Positions 21,383 to 32,222 of a stretch of DNA of 64,000 nucleotides are shown piece by piece. Origin of the DNA: Sinorhizobium sp. RAC02 (lineage in GTDB: Bacteria; Pseudomonadota; Alphaproteobacteria; Rhizobiales; Rhizobiaceae); NCBI RefSeq assembly GCF_001713395.1, contig NZ_CP016450.1, forward strand, positions 3,960,501-4,024,500, read 5' to 3'. Within the stretch, counting starts at the first letter, position 1. Every line of letters starts with the position of its first letter. The position numbers and the translations under genes are program-made. The notes beneath the pieces are model-generated. The model saw nothing but the letters and a program-made list of their open reading frames with translations. It was not told the origin of the DNA and did no database searches.

Positions 21383-23868
21383 CAGGCTCTCCAGATTTCC
21401 TTGGCGTATTGACGGATCGTACGATCGGAGGAGAACCAGCCCATGCGCGCCGTGTTGCGAATGGTCTTGGAATACCAGGAAGTCTTGTCGGCCCAGATGG
21501 TATCGACATCGCGCTGCGCCTTGGCGTAGGCGTCGAAGTCGGCCGCCACCATGAACCAGTCGTGATTGTAGATGCCGTCGATGAGGCCCGTGAAGCGGTT
21601 GCGGTCATCCGGCGAGAAGACACCGGAGGAAATGGCGGCGAGTGCCTGGGACAGCTCTTTCGACTGCTCGATGATGGCGCGCGGATTGTGCCCGTCGGCC
21701 CTGACCTTCGCCACTTCATCTGCGGTCATGCCGAAAATCACGATGTTCTCCTCGCCAACATGATCACGCATCTCGACATTGGCCCCATCGAGGGTGCCGA
21801 TCGTCAGCGCTCCGTTCAACGCGAACTTCATGTTGCCGGTTCCCGACGCTTCCATGCCGGCGGTGGAAATCTGTTCCGAGAGGTCTGCGGCCGGCACCAT
21901 GATCTCGGCGAGCGAGACATTGTAGTTCGGCACGAAGACGACCTTGAGCAGGCCGCGCACGGACGGGTCGTTGTTGATCACCTTCGCCACGTCGTTGGCG
22001 AGCTTGATGATCAGCTTGGCATTGTGGTAGCTCGGCGCAGCCTTGCCGGCGAAGAGTTTTACGCGTGGCACCCAGTCGAGTTCCGGATGCGAGCGGATCT
22101 GGTCGTACAGCGCCACGGCCTCGATGATGTTGAGGAGTTGGCGCTTGTATTCGTGGATGCGCTTGATCTGGATGTCGAACATCGCGGCGGGATCGATGCG
22201 CACGCCCATGCGGCTGCCCACCAGATTGGCGAGACGGTTCTTGTTCTCGCGCTTGATCGCGGCGAAACGCTCCTGGAAGTCCTTCTTGTCGGCAAAGGCG
22301 TCGAGTGCCTTCAGCTGCTCGGCATCGTCCATGAAGGCGTCGCCGATCGCTTCGCGGATCAGATTGAAGAGGCCCGGATTGCACTGCATCAGCCAGCGCC
22401 GCGGGGTGATGCCGTTCGTCTTGTTGTTGATGCGGTCCGGGTAGAGCTTGTGCAGGTCGGCGAAGACCGTTTCCTTCATCAGCTCCGTATGCAGCGCGGA
22501 CACGCCGTTGATCGAGTGCGAACCGACGAAAGCGAGGTTGCCCATGCGCACGCGGCGCTCGCCGGATTCCTCGATCAGCGAGATGCTGCGGATGCGCTGG
22601 TCTTCGAAACCCGCCTGCTTGCGGGCCTCGAGCAGGATTTTGGCGTTGATCGCATAGACGATCTGCATGTGCCGCGGCAGTAGCCGTTCGAGCAGCGGTA
22701 CAGGCCAGGTTTCCAGTGCTTCCGGCAACAGCGTGTGGTTGGTGTAGGAGAAGGTGCGGCGGGTGATGTCCCAGGCCGCATCGAAATCCAGCCCGTGCAC
22801 GTCGGTGAGGAGGCGTACGAGTTCGGTGACGGAAATGGCCGGGTGCGTGTCGTTGAGCTGGATCGCGACGGCGTCCGGCAGGGACGTGAAGTCCGGATAT
22901 TGCTGGAGATGGCGGCGCAGGATGTCCTGCAGCGAGGCGGAGCAGAAGAAGAATTCCTGGCGCAGGCGCAACTCCTGTCCCGCGGCCGTGGCATCGGCCG
23001 GATAGAGCACGCGCGTCAGGCTTTCAGCCTTGTTGCTCTCCTTCAATGCGCCAATGTGGTCGCCGGCATTGAAGGCGTCGAGCAGGATCGGGTCGATCGG
23101 GTTGGCGGCCCACAGGCGCAGCGTGTTGACGCGCTTTGCCCGCCAGCCGACGGCCGGCGTGTCGAAGGCGGTGGCGATGACGCGCTCGGCCGGCTTCCAG
23201 ACGAAGCGCTGCTTGTCCTCGCCGATGTTGATCGTCTCGACGGCGCCGCCGAAGCCGATTTCGTAGGAGCTTTCGCGGCGTTCGAATTCCCAGGGATTGC
23301 CGTGCGCAAGCCAGGTTTCGGGCAGTTCGACCTGCCAGCCGTCCGCCATCTGCTGGCGGAACAGGCCGTGCACGTAGCGGATGCCGTAGCCATAGGCCGG
23401 CACGTCCACCGTTGCCATGCTTTCCATGAAACAGGCTGCAAGACGGCCCAGGCCGCCATTGCCGAGCGCGGCATCGGGCTCAAGCTCCGCGATGACGTCG
23501 ATATCGACACCGTGAAAGGCGAGCGCCTCGCGCATCGCGTCCATGATGCCGGTATTGGTCATCGCATCGCGCATCAGGCGACCGATCAGGAATTCCAGCG
23601 ATAGATAATAGACGCGCTTTGCGCCGGTCGCGTAGGTGCGGCGGGTGCTGTCCATCCACTTGTCGGTGATGCGGTCGCGCGCGACCAGGATGGCGGCGGT
23701 CAGCCAGTCATGCGGCTTGGCGACTTTCGGGTCCTTGCCGATACGGTATTTCAGACGCTCGAGAAGCTCTGTGGCGAGCTGTTCGACGTCGGAAGATCGG
23801 AGAGCGGGAGCGAGGTCGTTGTTGGTAACCCGGTTCATCATTGGTGAACTTTGCCCCTTCGCATTCAT
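21382..23868 (-). CDS. glgP: glycogen phosphorylase
   Basis: 828 residues; PLP-dependent GT35 enzyme releasing glucose-1-phosphate. Landmarks: YYLSLEFLIGRLMRDAMTNT near residue 90, GNGGLGRLAACFMESMATV, TNHTLLPEALETWPV, and the PLP Lys block EASGTGNMKFALNGALTIGT with Lys in GNMKFALNG. It is the first gene of the glg operon on the minus strand. The start may be Met1 at 23868 or Met10/Met11; the N-terminus before RVTNNDLAPAL is not diagnostic. The order P-B-C-A-pgm-X matches Agrobacterium-type operons. Confidence 0.96.
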
Positions 23869-23996
23869 TGCGTTCGTTTCTTGCGAAAATCACGTTTAAA
23901 TCAATTTATGCATCTATCCGAAGCGCTTGCAATACGCGTTTTCAAGAAAGGGCGCATGCATTTTCAGCATGCCTGAAATACAAGAAGAATGCTAAA

Positions 23997-24025
23997 AGGC
24001 CCGCCGCATTTGCATGCAGCGGGCC
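23997..24025 (-). terminator. terminator of the TadG-like gene
   Basis: Inverted repeat GGCCCGC / GCGGGCC (23998-24004 with 24019-24025). Read on the minus strand it is followed by TTTT, and it lies about 35 bp after the stop of the gene ending at 24059. On the + strand it is also followed by TTTTT, so it may act both ways. It insulates the glgP promoter region. Confidence 0.8.
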
Positions 24026-24058
24026 GGCTTTTTGTGAATTTCGTGGAGGCGTGCCGAC

Positions 24059-25294
24059 TTATTTGGTCAGTCGCGCCATGGCTGCGGCCGTGCGGTCGCC
24101 GATCGCCTTGAAGGCGGAGACGAGGGCCGCCATGTTCGTCGCTTCGAAATAGTTCGAGCCGGTGGTCGCGCAGTACTTCAGAAGGGTCTTGCCACGCTCC
24201 GGCGCCATGAAGGCGACGGTATAGACCTCGACCTTGGCGGTGCGCGCAGCATCGCAGCTCTTCTTCGTTTCCTCGTCCGATTTCGTATTGTTGGTGGCAC
24301 CCTTATAGTGGGTGTTCGCACCGTCGGTCATGAAGACGATATAGCGCGAAGGAACCTGGCCGTTCTTGTTCTTGTGAAGCGTGGCCTCGTTAGGATCGTT
24401 CAGCTTTTCCAGGGCCTTCGCGAAAGCGCCACTGGAATCGGTGCCGCCTTCGGGAACCTTCGGAATGGCGTTGACATAGGTGAGCGCCCCACCTGTGCCC
24501 CAGGCCAGATCGACAGCGGGAAACATCTGGTCGTTATAGGCGACGGCCCCCGTGCGCACGAGCGTGCTCTTCGGATCGGCAGTGTTTAACTGGGTAAAAA
24601 GGCTCGCTGCTGCCGTCTTGAGGGCCGCGATCTTCGAAATGTAGCACGGCGCGGTTGCCTTCAGGTTGGCATTGAACCAATTCTGTTCCGTATGGTTTTG
24701 GCACTTCTTGGTGAGATCCGCTTCCTTCTCATCCGTGATCCATGCCATTGAGCCGGACCGGTCGAGCACCAGGAACATCGAAAGTGCGTTCTTCGATTCC
24801 GTGGCGCTCTCGGCCGAGCTCGTCGCGTTCATCGTCGTCGATTTCTGGCCGAGCAGTCGCGTGAAGGCGTTGAACTGCAGGACATATTTGGTCGAGACAT
24901 CGATGCTGAACGACTTGCCGGAGCCAGACAAGGGGGTTTCCTTGATCGTGATGGTCGTGGCCGAGTCGATATCGTTCTCGTCCTTCTTGGTCTCGCCTTC
25001 GCCGACGGCACTGCCCTTGCTGGAAATCTGCGCCTTCAGGAAGCGCATGGCGATTTCCTTCGCTTCCGCGGGGCTCTTATTGTCATTTGCAAGGGCGGAT
25101 GCGGCAGCAAGCGCTGCTGCGTCGGTCGCGTCCTGAAGCTCGCCTCTTGTCATCACCATATTGGTCAAGTCGATCGCCACGCCGGCGGTCGCAAGTATCA
25201 CCGGCAAGAGGATTGCCGTCATCATTCCGAAATTGCCGCGACGATCCCGCGATATCCGGGACGTCCACGTCTGTTCCGCAATCTTCTTCGTCAT
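24059..25294 (-). CDS. TadG-like pilus-associated protein with von Willebrand A domain
   Basis: 411 residues. The N-terminus has RRGNFGMMTAILLPVILATAGVAIDL (residues 19-42), the TadE/TadG-type membrane segment preceded by a basic patch, then a polar stalk. A von Willebrand A domain follows from about residue 170, with the MIDAS motif D178-R-S-G-S182, the Thr in GGTDSSGAF and the Asp in FMTDGAN all present, so metal-dependent adhesion is plausible. It is predicted anchored in the inner membrane and facing the periplasm. No tad/cpa assembly genes are near, so this is an orphan copy, as is common in rhizobia. Two Cys pairs in the vWA domain could be disulphides. Confidence 0.85.
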   Translation of the reverse strand: MTKKIAEQTWTSRISRDRRGNFGMMTAILLPVILATAGVAIDLTNMVMTRGELQDATDAAALAAASALANDNKSPAEAKEIAMRFLKAQISSKGSAVGEGETKKDENDIDSATTITIKETPLSGSGKSFSIDVSTKYVLQFNAFTRLLGQKSTTMNATSSAESATESKNALSMFLVLDRSGSMAWITDEKEADLTKKCQNHTEQNWFNANLKATAPCYISKIAALKTAAASLFTQLNTADPKSTLVRTGAVAYNDQMFPAVDLAWGTGGALTYVNAIPKVPEGGTDSSGAFAKALEKLNDPNEATLHKNKNGQVPSRYIVFMTDGANTHYKGATNNTKSDEETKKSCDAARTAKVEVYTVAFMAPERGKTLLKYCATTGSNYFEATNMAALVSAFKAIGDRTAAAMARLTK

Positions 25295-25435
25295 GAGAGC
25301 TCACCCGCCATCTTCATAATGTGGCGTGAAGCTAGCAACGAAGTGTTATTTAACGGTTCGGCCGCGTGGTATAGTTTTCGTAAAATTTTGCCGATCCCGT
25401 AGTTCCGGCGTTTGTCGTTGTTTCCAAACGGGATT

Positions 25436-26329
25436 TCATGCCGTCTGGCGCACCGGTATGACGTCGACGGCCTGTGTCGTCTTGTGTTGGCCGTAGCCCT
25501 TGAGGACGCCGATGACCGGCGCCACGTCGGCATAGTCGCGGCCATAGGCGACGACGATGTGGTCCGTGCCGGCGGGAATGTTGTTGGTCGGGTCGAGCTC
25601 CATCCAGCCGTTCACCCGGCCGCACCAGAAGCGCACCCAGGCATGCATAGCGTCGGCGCCCTCCAACCGCTCCTTGCCCGCTGGCGGAATGGTGCGCAGG
25701 AACCCGCTGACATAGCCGGCCGGAATTCCGAGGCTTCGGAGCGCCACGATCATCACATGGGTGAAATCCTGGCACACGCCGCGCTTCAGCTTGAAGGCCT
25801 CGCGCGGGGTGGTGTCGACATTGGTCGCCTTCGGATCGTAGGTGAAATCCTTGTGGATGCGGGCGCAGATCGCGGTCGCGATGGCGCGGATCGTCATGTC
25901 CGGCTTGGCGATGGCACGGGCGTAGTCGGCGATCCCGGGGCATTCCTTCAGGCGCGGGCTCGGCCCGGTATAATGGTGCGGCGAACCGGCATCGAGCGAC
26001 CAGTAGTTGGCGATATCCTCCGGCAGGTCGGCGACGCGTGGCGAGAAATCGGCGGCCTGTTCCGGCATATCGACATGGACGCGGGCCTGCATGCGGATGT
26101 CCAGCCGCTCATGCGAATTGCGAAAGAGGATCGCGCTCATCGGGTTGTCGAAGAAGTCGTTGTGATCAACCCGCTCGCCAGGACCCGGATTGGCGCCGAC
26201 CGTGCCGGCGACCAGCCGTTGGCGGCCGCCGATCGACAGCGGCAGCACGCGCACGATGTGCCGCCCGCCGGAGACTGGCGTGTCGTAGAGATAGCTGATG
26301 GTGAGGTTGACGTCGTAGAGCATGGTCAC
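25436..26329 (-). CDS. transglutaminase-core cysteine protease-like protein
   Basis: 297 residues. An N-terminal beta domain (Bact_transglu_N, about 1-95) precedes a transglutaminase core with all three catalytic residues: Cys186 in RGVCQDFTHVMI, His229 in DAMHAWVRFW and Asp246 in MELDPTNN. There is no signal peptide, so it is probably cytoplasmic. It is the last gene of a three-gene unit, 16 bp after the ATP-grasp/alpha-E gene, with GGGAGGG upstream of the ATG. Such enzymes in this context are predicted (comparative-genomics literature) to cleave or form amide bonds on peptide tags; no biochemical role is established. Confidence 0.9.
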   Translation of the reverse strand: MTMLYDVNLTISYLYDTPVSGGRHIVRVLPLSIGGRQRLVAGTVGANPGPGERVDHNDFFDNPMSAILFRNSHERLDIRMQARVHVDMPEQAADFSPRVADLPEDIANYWSLDAGSPHHYTGPSPRLKECPGIADYARAIAKPDMTIRAIATAICARIHKDFTYDPKATNVDTTPREAFKLKRGVCQDFTHVMIVALRSLGIPAGYVSGFLRTIPPAGKERLEGADAMHAWVRFWCGRVNGWMELDPTNNIPAGTDHIVVAYGRDYADVAPVIGVLKGYGQHKTTQAVDVIPVRQTA

Positions 26330-26345
26330 AGCGTCTCCCTCCCGC

Positions 26346-28754
26346 TCAGCTCAGATAGGTCTGCGCGAGGATGTCGGAAAGTTTTTCCATCTCTGCCTCG
26401 AGCCGCTTGTAGGTCGCGTCCGTCATGGTTTCCGGCGTCATCACGGCCAACCCCGCATGCAGCCGCATGGCCTCTCGGTAGAAGGGCGACATCTGACCGT
26501 TTGAATAGGCGTTCGGCAGTTGCTCGACCTCGTTCTTGATCTCGTTCAGCTGGTAGAGGATCGAACGCGGGTTAAGCGCGTCGAGCGCCAGGAGGTCGGT
26601 GACCGTCAGGCGGGCCGTCGCCACATTGTAGCGGCGGCGGTGGGTCATCACGCTGTCGCCGATCTCGAGCAACATGTCGAGTGCGCCGTCGGGTGCATCT
26701 TCGCCGGACATGTGGCCGAGCAGGCGTGTCATGTGCAGGCCGCGCTCGAGATGGCGGCCGATCGACAGAAAGCGCCAGCCGGTGAAACGGTACATATTTT
26801 CATGCACGAGACCCGCAAAGCCCGCGAGCTTGCGCAACAGCACGGTCATGGCGCGGGTCGTATCGTCGCCGGCCTGGACGTTGAGATGGAAGCGGCGCGC
26901 GGTCTTCGAGAGGTCGTTCAGCGCCAGCCAGCCATCGGGCGAGAAGCGGTCGCGGATGTTGCTGGCGGAGAAGACGGCGCTGTCGATGCTGCGGATCAGC
27001 GTGGTCGGCACAGCTTCCGCCGTGTCAATGCCGAGCGCGTCGAGATAGTCGCTGACGTCCTTCAGGAGGGGTTGTTCGGGATTGGCATATTCGGCGTAGC
27101 GGCCATGCCAGGCGCGTAGGATGCGCAGTGCCCCTTCCGCCCGCTCGATATAGCGGCCGAGCCAGAACAGATTGTCGGCGGCGCGGCTCGGCAGGCTGCC
27201 GGGCATGTTGCGCGTAAATTCCGCTTCCGCGGGCAGAAGCGAGGTGCGCTCTACCGGCTTGGGGCTGACGATCCAGACGTCCGCCGCCGAACCACCTTCC
27301 TGCATGGCGATGGCCGAGACATTGTTGCCGGCGCCAATGCGGGCGAAACCGCCGGGCATGATCTGCCAGCCGTCGCGCGTGCGGGCGGCGAAGACGCGTA
27401 GCGACATCGGCCGCGGCACGAGCTTGCCGTCCACCCAGGCGGGCGTGGTGGAGAGCGTGACCGCCTCCTGGCCGACCAGCTTGGCGCCGTCGGAGGTGAG
27501 CCATTCGGCGACCGACTGCTTGGCGGTGTCGCGCAAGGAGGAGCCGAGCACGGATTGTTCGTTGTCGTCGAAGAACGGTCGGGTTGAATAGGCTGGTCCG
27601 ATCACCATGCGCTCGATGTTTTGCGCCACATGCTCCCGCTCGTTCTTCTGCCCGCACCACCAGGTGGCAATGGATGGGAGGATCGGCTCAACGCCGAGAA
27701 GCTGGCGACAGATGTTTGGCAGGAAGGCCAGCATGGCGCGTGTTTCCACGACGCCGGCGCCCAGCGCGTTGACGATGCTGACGGAGCCGGACCGCAGGGC
27801 CTCGACGATGCCGGGCGTGCCGATATGAGAATTCTGGTTGAGCTCCAGCGGATCGGCAAAGGAGGCATCGAGACGCCGCCAGAGCACGCCGATCGGCTTG
27901 AGGCCGGCGACGGTGCGCACCATCACCTTGCCGCCGACGACCGTCAGGTCTTCGCCTTCGAGCAGCATGAAGCCGAGATAACGGGCGATATAGGCGTGCT
28001 CGAAATAGGTTTCGTTGGCAAGGCCCGGGGTGAGAACCGCGATGCGGTCCTCCGCCGATTTGTTGCCTTGTAGCGTGCTGCGGAAGGCGCCGAAAAATCC
28101 GGCGAGACGGTGGGCGTGGGTTTCCGCATAGACGTCGGAGAAGGCGCGCGTCGTCGCCACGCGATTTTCCAGCGCGAAGCCGGCGCCGGAGGGGGCCTGG
28201 GTGCGGTCAGAGAGCACCCACCAGTTGCCGTCCGGCCCGCGGCCGATCTCGAAGGAGACGAAATGCAGAAAGTGCTGGCCGGCCGGCTGAACGCCGACGA
28301 GCGGGCGCAGGAATTCGCTGTTGGAGGCAACGAGGGCCGGTGGCAGCAGGCCGTTTGCGACGAGTTCGTTCTTGCCGTAGATGTCGGCGACGACGGCTTC
28401 CAAAAGTTCCGCGCGCTGGGTGAGGCCGCGCGACAAGGCTTCCCACTCGGCTTCATCGATGAGCACGGGAATGTGGGAGAGCGGCCAGGCGCGCTCGGTG
28501 CTCGCTTCCTTGCCATAGGCACGGTAGAAGACGCCGGCATCGCGCAGATATCGGTCGGCGCGAGCGAAGCGGCCGGCAAGGTCCGTTTCGTCCATGCGGT
28601 CGAGCGCTTTCAGGAAATGCCGCCAGACGGGACGCACTTTGCCGTGCGTATCGACCATCTCGTCGGCCACGCCCGGAAGCGGTGCATAGACACGCGACGA
28701 CGTTTCCGTTGCGTCGGCCTTGATGCGTTCTGCCTCCACACTCGTGGTCTTCAA
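26346..28754 (-). CDS. circularly permuted ATP-grasp (type 2) fused to alpha-E domain
   Basis: 802 residues joining two proteins that are separate genes in many bacteria. Residues about 1-490 are the circularly permuted ATP-grasp domain (DUF404/DUF407): YGKNELVANGLLPPALVASN, GVQPAGQHFLHFVSFEIGRG, WWVLSDRTQAPSGAGFALEN and LGFMLLEGEDLTVVGGKVMV. From about 520 the alpha-E domain (DUF403) begins LPSRAADNLFWLGRYIERAE and runs to the end as an all-helical bundle. The start is TTG at 28754, supported by AGGAG seven bases upstream; no ATG start fits. The ATP-grasp part predicts a carboxylate-amine ligase making an amide or peptide bond. Confidence 0.9.
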   Translation of the reverse strand: MKTTSVEAERIKADATETSSRVYAPLPGVADEMVDTHGKVRPVWRHFLKALDRMDETDLAGRFARADRYLRDAGVFYRAYGKEASTERAWPLSHIPVLIDEAEWEALSRGLTQRAELLEAVVADIYGKNELVANGLLPPALVASNSEFLRPLVGVQPAGQHFLHFVSFEIGRGPDGNWWVLSDRTQAPSGAGFALENRVATTRAFSDVYAETHAHRLAGFFGAFRSTLQGNKSAEDRIAVLTPGLANETYFEHAYIARYLGFMLLEGEDLTVVGGKVMVRTVAGLKPIGVLWRRLDASFADPLELNQNSHIGTPGIVEALRSGSVSIVNALGAGVVETRAMLAFLPNICRQLLGVEPILPSIATWWCGQKNEREHVAQNIERMVIGPAYSTRPFFDDNEQSVLGSSLRDTAKQSVAEWLTSDGAKLVGQEAVTLSTTPAWVDGKLVPRPMSLRVFAARTRDGWQIMPGGFARIGAGNNVSAIAMQEGGSAADVWIVSPKPVERTSLLPAEAEFTRNMPGSLPSRAADNLFWLGRYIERAEGALRILRAWHGRYAEYANPEQPLLKDVSDYLDALGIDTAEAVPTTLIRSIDSAVFSASNIRDRFSPDGWLALNDLSKTARRFHLNVQAGDDTTRAMTVLLRKLAGFAGLVHENMYRFTGWRFLSIGRHLERGLHMTRLLGHMSGEDAPDGALDMLLEIGDSVMTHRRRYNVATARLTVTDLLALDALNPRSILYQLNEIKNEVEQLPNAYSNGQMSPFYREAMRLHAGLAVMTPETMTDATYKRLEAEMEKLSDILAQTYLS

Positions 28755-28770
28755 TCAATTTCTCCTGCAG

Positions 28771-28877
28771 GAGACTTGGGGCGTTTTCGCTTCTCTTCGA
28801 ATCGCGAAAACGCCCCAAGCCATTTGTCTTTACGCAGTTCCGGACGCAAAACCGCTTCGCACTTTTTGCTGGACTGC
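28771..28877. repeat. RIME-like palindromic intergenic element
   Basis: Two palindromes side by side fill the gap between two genes of the same unit. The first is a perfect 16-bp inverted repeat, CTTGGGGCGTTTTCGC (28775-28790) with GCGAAAACGCCCCAAG (28804-28819), loop 13. The second is imperfect, spanning 28834-28877 with GCAGTTCC and GGACTGC ends around ACGCAAAACCGCTTCGC. About 107 bp with two large palindromes matches the description of Rhizobium-specific intergenic mosaic elements (RIME1). Assignment is from memory of the family. Confidence 0.75.
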
Positions 28878-31800
28878 TTAGATACCGGGCGGCCGTCTCA
28901 GATCCAGCGTCAGCGGAAAATCCGCCGATGCTGTTTCCGGCCATAGCGTATAGCCGCCCGCTCTGTGCCCCCAGGGCTCGAATCGCGCCAGCCGGCGCGC
29001 CTCAGCCTCGTTTCCGTTCACCGGGAAGGTGTCATAGTTGCGTCCGCCCGGATGGGCAACGTGGTAAATGCAGCCCCCGATCGCCCGCCGCGACCATGTA
29101 TCATAAATGTCAAATGTAAGCGGTGTGTTGACGGGCAGCCCCGGATGCAGGCCGGAGGCCGGCTGCCAGGCCTTGTAGCGCACGCCGGCAACGGAAACGC
29201 CCTGCGTGCCGGTCGATTTCAGCGGGATGGGCCGGCCGTTGCAGGTGACGGTGTAACGCTCCGGATTGGCGGTCTCCAGCTTGACCTGAAGCCGCTCGAC
29301 GGACGAATCGACATAACGCACGGTGCCGCCGACCGCGCCTTGTTCGCCCATGACATGCCAGGGTTCGAGCGCTTGGCGGACTTCCAGATTGGCACCCTCG
29401 TATTCCACCTCGCCGCAGAAGGGGAAGCGGAATTCGAGCTGGGCGGCAAACCATTCCGGGCGCAGGTCGAAGCCGTTGCCCTTTAGGTCCGCAAGCACGT
29501 CTAGAAAGTCCTGCCAAACATAGTGCGGCAGCATGAAGCGATCATGCAGCGTGGTGCCCCAGCGCACGAGCCCACCATCCGCCGGGTTCTGCCAGAATCG
29601 GGCGATGAGCGCGCGGATGAGGAGTTGCTGTGCAAGGCTCATGCGCGCGTTCGGCGGCATCTCGAAGCCGCGGAACTCGACGAGGCCGAGACGTCCGGTC
29701 GGGCCGTCCGGCGAAAAAAGCTTGTCGATGCAGATTTCCGAACGGTGGGTGTTTCCCGTACCGTCGGTGAGCAGGTTGCGGAACAGCCGGTCGACCATCC
29801 ACGGCAAGGGCTGCTGTGCCGTGCCGGGAAGCGGCACCTGCGCAAACGCGATTTCCATCTCGTAGAGCGTGTCGTGTCGCGCCTCGTCGATACGCGGTGC
29901 CTGGCTGGTCGGGCCGATGAACATGCCGGAAAACAGATAGGACAGCGAGGGATGCCGCTGCCAGTGTAGGATAAGGCTCTTCAGCAGGTCCGGCCGGCGC
30001 AGGAACGGGCTGTTGTTGGGGTTGTCGCCGCCGACGACCACATGGTTGCCGCCGCCGGTGCCGGTGTGGCGGCCGTCGATCATGAACTTGTCTGCGCCGA
30101 GCCGGGTGAGGCGAGCCTCCTCGTAGGTCGCGGTGGTGATCGCCACGCAATCCTGCCAGTTGCTGGCAGGATGGATGTTGACCTCGATGACACCGGGATC
30201 GGGGGCGACGCGCATGACGTTGATGCGCTCGTCCTGCGGCGGCGCATAACCTTCGATATGGACCGGCAGGCCGAGATCGGCTGCGGCCTTCTCGGCGGCG
30301 GCGATCAGGTCGAGATAGTCCTCGATGCGTTCGACCGGCGGCATGAAGACGCACAGGCGGCCGTCGCGCGGCTCGACGCTCAGCGCAGTGCGTACCGCGC
30401 CGCGAATATCGCCCGTCGATCCGGCGATGTTCTGCTCGTTGCGGTCCTGCTGCGGCTCGGCTGCCCGGAGCGATGCCTGTGCCAATGTCCGCGCCGGGGC
30501 GCTGTAGTCGGGCAGAGGCTGACGCGGGATCGAGGGATCGGCCTGGTGGATGTAGGGATATTGCGACGGCGGCACATAGGGCAGGGTGCCGAGCGGCATG
30601 CGGAAGCCGATCGGTGAGTCGCCGGGGATGAGGAAGATCTTGCCGCGGCGGGTGCGCCATCTCTCGCTCACCCAGCGCGGGCCGCCGGCCTTGGCGTTCC
30701 AGGCCTGTACCGGCAGGATGTAGCCGGTCGCGGTCGTCAGGCCACGCTCGAACACCTTGGCGATGCGCGCCCGCTCTTCCGGGCTTTCGAGCTTGGAGTT
30801 CGAGGGGTCGACATTTTCCGGCAGACTGCCTTCCTTGATGATCCATTCCGCCGGGTCCTCGAAGGCGGGGATGATCATGTCCTCCCCGATCTCCAACTCG
30901 GCGGCAATGCCGGCCAGGAGAGCTGCTGCCTGCTTGTCGGTGACCTCGGTATCAGCGCCCTCGGTGGCGATCAGCTCCGGGTTGTGCCAGATCGGTTTGC
31001 CGTCCTTGCGCCAATAGAGCGAGAAGGTCCAGCGCGGCAGGCTTTCGCCGGGATACCACTTGCCCTGGCCGTAATGCAGGAAGCCGCCGGGGGCGAAGCG
31101 CTCGCGCAGCCGACGGATCAGTTCGTCGGCCTTCTCGCGCTTGGTCGGGCCTACGGCGGCGGTGTTCCATTCCTCCGATTCGAAATCGTCGATGGAGACG
31201 AAGGTCGGCTCGCCGCCCATGGTGAGGCGCACGTCGTTGCTCACGAGCACGGTGTCGATCTCGCGGCCGAGCGCGTTCAGCGCCTCCCAGCTTTCGTCGG
31301 AAAAGGGCTTGGTGATGCGCGGATGTTCGGCCACGCGGGTCACGGTCATGGCGAAGTCGAATTCGGTGTTCGCCTCACCGAAATAACCGCCGCTGATCGG
31401 CGCGGCGTTGCGGAAGTGCGGCGTTGCGGCAAGCGGAATATGGCTTTCGCCGGTGAGCAGGCCCGAGGTCGGGTCAAGCCCGATCCAGCCGGCGCCGGGC
31501 AGATAGACCTCGCACCAGGCGTGCAGGTCGGTGAAGTCGACCTCGGTGCCGGAGGGGCCGTCGAGTGCCTTCAGATCCGGTGCGAGCTGGATGAGGTAGC
31601 CCGAGACGAAGCGGGCGGCGAAGCCGAGATGGCGCAGGATCTGCACGAGCAGCCAGCTGGAATCGCGGCACGAGCCCAGCGCACTCGTCAGCGTCTGCTC
31701 GGGCGTCTGCACGCCCGGCTCCATGCGGATGACATAGCCGATCTTCTGCTGGAGGTTCGCATTAAGGCCCACCACCATATCCAGCGTTCGCTGCTTCGGC

Positions 31801-32210
31801 GTGCGGTCGACGGTCTTCATGTAGGCTTCGAGCGCGGGGTCCATCGGCTCGGGTGCGCGATAGATCTTGAGGTCTTCGCGCAGATCCTCCGGATAATCGA
31901 AGGGCCAGTGCTCGGCCTCCTCCTCCACGAAGAAGTCGAACGGGTTGTAGACCGTCATGTCCGCGACGAGATCGACCTCGATCTTCAGTTCGGTGACCGG
32001 ATCGGGAAAGACGTAGCGGGCGAGATAGTTGCCGTAGGGGTCCTGCTGGAGGTTCACGAAGTGGTTTTCGGGCGAAACCTTCAGCGAGTGGCTGATGACC
32101 TTGGTCTTGGAATGTGCCGCCGGCTTCAGCCGGATGATCTGGGGTCCGAGGCGGACCGGGTTGTCGTACTTGTAGTGGGTGAGGTGGTAGATACCGGCCT
32201 TGATCGACAT
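28878..32210 (-). CDS. transglutaminase core fused to DUF2126 (predicted amidoligase)
   Basis: 1110 residues. Residues 1-95 are Bact_transglu_N; a transglutaminase core follows with Cys181 ([13 protein letters not shown]), His230 ([12 protein letters not shown]) and Asp246 (GLDPTSG). From about 305 the DUF2126/COG4196 region starts with [16 protein letters not shown]. It contains [20 protein letters not shown] and [20 protein letters not shown], which resemble the carboxylate-amine ligase fold of glutamate-cysteine-ligase-like proteins, and ends in a beta-rich domain. It is the first gene of the unit. Together with the ATP-grasp/alpha-E and second transglutaminase genes it matches predicted peptide-tagging systems. 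A strong hairpin sits in its leader. Confidence 0.9.
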   Translation of the reverse strand: MSIKAGIYHLTHYKYDNPVRLGPQIIRLKPAAHSKTKVISHSLKVSPENHFVNLQQDPYGNYLARYVFPDPVTELKIEVDLVADMTVYNPFDFFVEEEAEHWPFDYPEDLREDLKIYRAPEPMDPALEAYMKTVDRTPKQRTLDMVVGLNANLQQKIGYVIRMEPGVQTPEQTLTSALGSCRDSSWLLVQILRHLGFAARFVSGYLIQLAPDLKALDGPSGTEVDFTDLHAWCEVYLPGAGWIGLDPTSGLLTGESHIPLAATPHFRNAAPISGGYFGEANTEFDFAMTVTRVAEHPRITKPFSDESWEALNALGREIDTVLVSNDVRLTMGGEPTFVSIDDFESEEWNTAAVGPTKREKADELIRRLRERFAPGGFLHYGQGKWYPGESLPRWTFSLYWRKDGKPIWHNPELIATEGADTEVTDKQAAALLAGIAAELEIGEDMIIPAFEDPAEWIIKEGSLPENVDPSNSKLESPEERARIAKVFERGLTTATGYILPVQAWNAKAGGPRWVSERWRTRRGKIFLIPGDSPIGFRMPLGTLPYVPPSQYPYIHQADPSIPRQPLPDYSAPARTLAQASLRAAEPQQDRNEQNIAGSTGDIRGAVRTALSVEPRDGRLCVFMPPVERIEDYLDLIAAAEKAAADLGLPVHIEGYAPPQDERINVMRVAPDPGVIEVNIHPASNWQDCVAITTATYEEARLTRLGADKFMIDGRHTGTGGGNHVVVGGDNPNNSPFLRRPDLLKSLILHWQRHPSLSYLFSGMFIGPTSQAPRIDEARHDTLYEMEIAFAQVPLPGTAQQPLPWMVDRLFRNLLTDGTGNTHRSEICIDKLFSPDGPTGRLGLVEFRGFEMPPNARMSLAQQLLIRALIARFWQNPADGGLVRWGTTLHDRFMLPHYVWQDFLDVLADLKGNGFDLRPEWFAAQLEFRFPFCGEVEYEGANLEVRQALEPWHVMGEQGAVGGTVRYVDSSVERLQVKLETANPERYTVTCNGRPIPLKSTGTQGVSVAGVRYKAWQPASGLHPGLPVNTPLTFDIYDTWSRRAIGGCIYHVAHPGGRNYDTFPVNGNEAEARRLARFEPWGHRAGGYTLWPETASADFPLTLDLRRPPGI

Positions 32211-32222
32211 GCGCGCTCTGTT

